Notes under the pieces: generated by a model
What the model saw: only the letters and a program-made list of their open reading frames with translations
Databases searched by the model: none
What the model was told of the DNA's origin: nothing
Part shown: piece by piece, positions 61,705 through 64,000 of the stretch
Numbering within the stretch: the stretch's first letter is position 1
How the letters are laid out: every line of letters begins with the position of its first letter
Origin: Betaproteobacteria bacterium
GTDB taxonomy: Bacteria; Pseudomonadota; Gammaproteobacteria; Burkholderiales; Casimicrobiaceae
NCBI GenBank assembly: GCA_016717855.1
Contig: JADKEV010000020.1
Coordinates: forward strand, 74,047-138,046
Length of the DNA: 64,000 bases
Direction of reading: 5' to 3'
Made by a program: the position numbers and the translations under genes

Positions 61705-64000
61705 TCACCTCAACCCGCGCGAGAGCAGCAGCAGGTAGGCCGCCGGCACGATGAACATCGAGAGCAGCGGCGCGGTGATCATCCCGCCCATCATCGGCGC
61801 GGCGATGCGCTGCATCACTTCCGAGCCGGTGCCGGCGCCGATGAAAATCGGCACCAGGCCGGCGAGGATGACCGCCACGGTCATCGCCTTGGGCCGCACG
61901 CGCAGCACGGCGCCTTCCTTGATCGCGTCGATCAGCAGCGCCCGCGTCGGCGCCGCGCCTTCGGCCAGCCGCGCGAGCCGTGCTTCCCACGCGTGCTTCA
62001 GATAGATCAGCATGACCACGCCGAACTCCGCGGCGACGCCGGCCAGCGCGATGAAGCCGACCGCGCTGGCGATGGAGATGGAGTGACCCAGCAGCCAGAC
62101 CAGCCAGATGCCGCCGACCAGCGCGAAGGGCAGCGTGGCCATGACCAGCAGCGCTTCGCCCACGTGCCGGAAGATCAGGTACAGGAGCACCAGGATGATG
62201 ACCAGCGTGAAGGGCACGACGATGGCGAGCCGCGCCTTGGCCCGCTCGAAGTACTCGAACTGGCCCGACCACGCCACCGAATAGCCGGGCGTGATCTTCA
62301 CGTCGCGCGCGACGACCGCCTGCATTTCGTGCACCGCGGAGACCAGGTCGCGCCCGTGCAGGTCGATATAGACCCAGCCGGAGAGCCGCGCATTCTCGCT
62401 TTTCAGCATCGGCGGCCCGTCGCCGATCGCGATGCGCGCGACGGCTGACAGCGGAATCTGCGCGCCGCGCTCGGTGACCACGGGCAGGTTTCGCAGCTTC
62501 TCCAGCGAGTCGCGCAATTCGCGCGGATAGCGCACGTTGATCGGAAAGCGGCTGCGGCCCTCGATGGTCTCGCCGATGTTCTCCCCGCCGATCGCCGACG
62601 ACACGATGGACTGCACGTCGGCGATGTTGAGGCCGTAGCGCCCGGCGGCCGCGCGGTCGATCGTGATGTCGACGTAGCGTCCGCCGTTCAGGCGCTCGGC
62701 CAGCGCCGAGGTGACGCCCGCCACCGGCTTGACCGCGCGCTCGACTGCCGCTGACAGGCGATCGATCTCGGCCAGGTCGGGCCCGGAGACCTTGACGCCG
62801 ACGGGACTCTTGATCCCGGTCGCGAGCATGTCGATCCGGTTGCGGATGGGCGGGACCCAGACATTGGTGAGCCCCGGGATGCGCACGGCCCGGTCGAGTT
62901 CCTCGACCAGTTTTTCGGTCGTCATCCCCGGCCGCCATGCCGCGCGCGGCTTGAACTGTATCGTGGTCTCGATCATTTCCAGCGGCGCCGGGTCGGTCGC
63001 CGACTCGGCGCGGCCGACCTTGCCGAACACGCTCTCGACTTCGGGAATGGTCTTGATCAGCCGGTCTGTCTGTTGCAGGATCTCCGCCGCCTTGCCCACC
63101 GAAATCCCCGGCTGCGCCGAGGGCATGTAGAGCAGGTCGCCTTCGTCGAGAGGCGGCATGAATTCGCCGCCCAGCCGGCTCGCCGGAATGATGGTGAGCG
63201 CAAGCGCCGCCACCGACACGATCAGCACCGACTTCGGGAAGCGGAGCGCCACGTCGAGCAGCGGCCGGTACAGCGCCATCAGCGCGCGGTTCAGCGGGTT
63301 CCGGTTTTCGTCCGGAATGCGCCCGCGTATCAGGTAGCCCATCAGCACCGGCACCAGCGTGATCGCCAGCCCGGCCGCCGCCGCCATCGCATAGGTCTTG
63401 GTGTAGGCGAGCGGCGCGAACATCCGGCCCTCCTGCGCCTCCAGCGTGAACACCGGAACGAACGAGAGCGTGATGATGAGCAGCGAAAAGAACAGCGCGG
63501 GACCGACCTCGACCGCGGCGTCGCCGATGATCCGCCAATGGGTCGGCGTATCGAGCACCGTGTCCGGATTGGCGTGTCGCCACGCTTCGAGCTGCTTGTG
63601 CGCGTTCTCGACCATCACGATCGCCGCGTCGACCATCGCGCCGATCGCGATGGCGATGCCGCCCAGCGACATCAGGTTGGCGTTGATGCCCTGGTGCTGC
63701 ATCACGATGAACGACGCGAGCACGCCCAGCGGCAGCGACACGATCGCAACCAGCGCCGAGCGCAGGTGGAACAGGAACACCAGGCACACCAGCGCGACGA
63801 CGACGAACTCCTCGATCAGCTTTTCCTTCAGGTTGTCGACCGCGCGCAGGATCAGCCCCGAGCGGTCGTAGACCGGGACGATCTCCACGCCGGGCGGCAG
63901 GCCCGGCTTGAGCGCCTCGAGCTTGGCCTTGACCGCCGCGATGGTCGCGAGCGCATTCTTGCCCGAGCGCATCACCACGACGCCGGCGGCGACCTCGCCC
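61705..64000 (-). CDS. cusA: heavy-metal efflux RND transporter CusA (C-terminal part, cut by window end)
   Basis: About 765 C-terminal residues of an RND heavy-metal pump; the N-terminus lies beyond position 64000. Visible are the TM4 proton-relay helix GGIAIAIGAMVDAAIVMVEN, EGRMFAPLAYTKTYAMA, GEFMPPLDEGDLLYMPSAQP, the periplasmic metal-entry loop around ATGIKSPVGVKVSGPDLAEI, ANGGRYVDI-like docking segments, and the C-terminal helices (FRHVGEALLVMATLPFALVG, GTGSEVMQRIAAPMMGGMIT) typical of CzcA/CusA. With CusF, the TolC-type protein, the oxidase and the cupredoxin downstream, the cargo is most likely Cu(I)/Ag(I). It is the first gene of the operon inside this window. Confidence 0.93.
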   Translation of the reverse strand, partial: GEVAAGVVVMRSGKNALATIAAVKAKLEALKPGLPPGVEIVPVYDRSGLILRAVDNLKEKLIEEFVVVALVCLVFLFHLRSALVAIVSLPLGVLASFIVMQHQGINANLMSLGGIAIAIGAMVDAAIVMVENAHKQLEAWRHANPDTVLDTPTHWRIIGDAAVEVGPALFFSLLIITLSFVPVFTLEAQEGRMFAPLAYTKTYAMAAAAGLAITLVPVLMGYLIRGRIPDENRNPLNRALMALYRPLLDVALRFPKSVLIVSVAALALTIIPASRLGGEFMPPLDEGDLLYMPSAQPGISVGKAAEILQQTDRLIKTIPEVESVFGKVGRAESATDPAPLEMIETTIQFKPRAAWRPGMTTEKLVEELDRAVRIPGLTNVWVPPIRNRIDMLATGIKSPVGVKVSGPDLAEIDRLSAAVERAVKPVAGVTSALAERLNGGRYVDITIDRAAAGRYGLNIADVQSIVSSAIGGENIGETIEGRSRFPINVRYPRELRDSLEKLRNLPVVTERGAQIPLSAVARIAIGDGPPMLKSENARLSGWVYIDLHGRDLVSAVHEMQAVVARDVKITPGYSVAWSGQFEYFERAKARLAIVVPFTLVIILVLLYLIFRHVGEALLVMATLPFALVGGIWLVWLLGHSISIASAVGFIALAGVAAEFGVVMLIYLKHAWEARLARLAEGAAPTRALLIDAIKEGAVLRVRPKAMTVAVILAGLVPIFIGAGTGSEVMQRIAAPMMGGMITAPLLSMFIVPAAYLLLLSRGLR

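Overview
The window is GC-rich bacterial DNA. Gram-negative features (RND/TolC-type copper efflux, a Spy-like periplasmic protein, Tat and lipoprotein signals) and the gene families suggest a member of the Pseudomonadota, most likely a betaproteobacterium or close relative. That placement rests on gene content only; there is no rRNA or other marker gene. I found no tRNA, rRNA, CRISPR array, insertion sequence or phage gene.

Layout. (1) About 0.2-8.3 kb: surface-polysaccharide type genes, namely a GNAT protein, a SAM methyltransferase and a GT2 glycosyltransferase, followed by a large exported heparinase/lyase-like protein with C-terminal dockerin-like repeats and a PQQ-type sugar dehydrogenase. 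(2) About 8.4-13.1 kb (minus strand): a tightly overlapping four-gene operon asnB-type amidotransferase / acyl carrier protein / AMP-forming ligase / NadE-type amide synthase. (3) 13.4-32.6 kb (plus strand): a Wzx-like flippase, then a hybrid assembly line made of A-PCP, KS-AT-ACP-aminotransferase (PKS), C-A-PCP-C-A-PCP (NRPS), an Sfp-type phosphopantetheinyl transferase, a possible small coupled ORF, two unusual alpha/beta hydrolases and a CocE-type hydrolase. A JmjC-type oxygenase gene converges on it. (4) 33.8-47.2 kb: more surface genes (TIGR04325-like methyltransferase, GNAT, GT2, polysaccharide deacetylase, acyltransferase 3) interleaved with an exported dockerin-repeat protein and two further heparinase-like enzymes. 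(5) 47.4-56.6 kb: an OmpR-type two-component system, a Spy-like protein, an AI-2E family transporter, a P2-type cation ATPase and a lemA-TPM-TPM operon. (6) 56.8-64 kb: a copper/silver resistance operon (cusA, His-rich protein, small exported protein, TolC-type protein, multicopper oxidase, cupredoxin, CusF), cut by the window end inside cusA.

Working model (inference). The assembly line would activate a starter acid on A-PCP, extend it once with malonate, convert the beta-keto group to a beta-amine, and add two amino acids, the last probably glycine. There is no thioesterase domain. The flanking flippase, glycosyltransferases, deacetylase, acyltransferase and the amidotransferase/ACP/ligase operon suggest that the product, or an ACP-bound acyl/amide group, may decorate a cell-surface glycan instead of being a classical secreted peptide.

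Caution. Several otherwise conserved genes are interrupted: an internal gap in the first A domain, a frameshift plus a large gap in the first C domain, single-base frameshifts in a heparinase-like gene and in the sensor kinase, and a missing signal peptide in the TolC-type gene. Either the strain is losing these functions or the assembly contains errors; reads are needed to decide.
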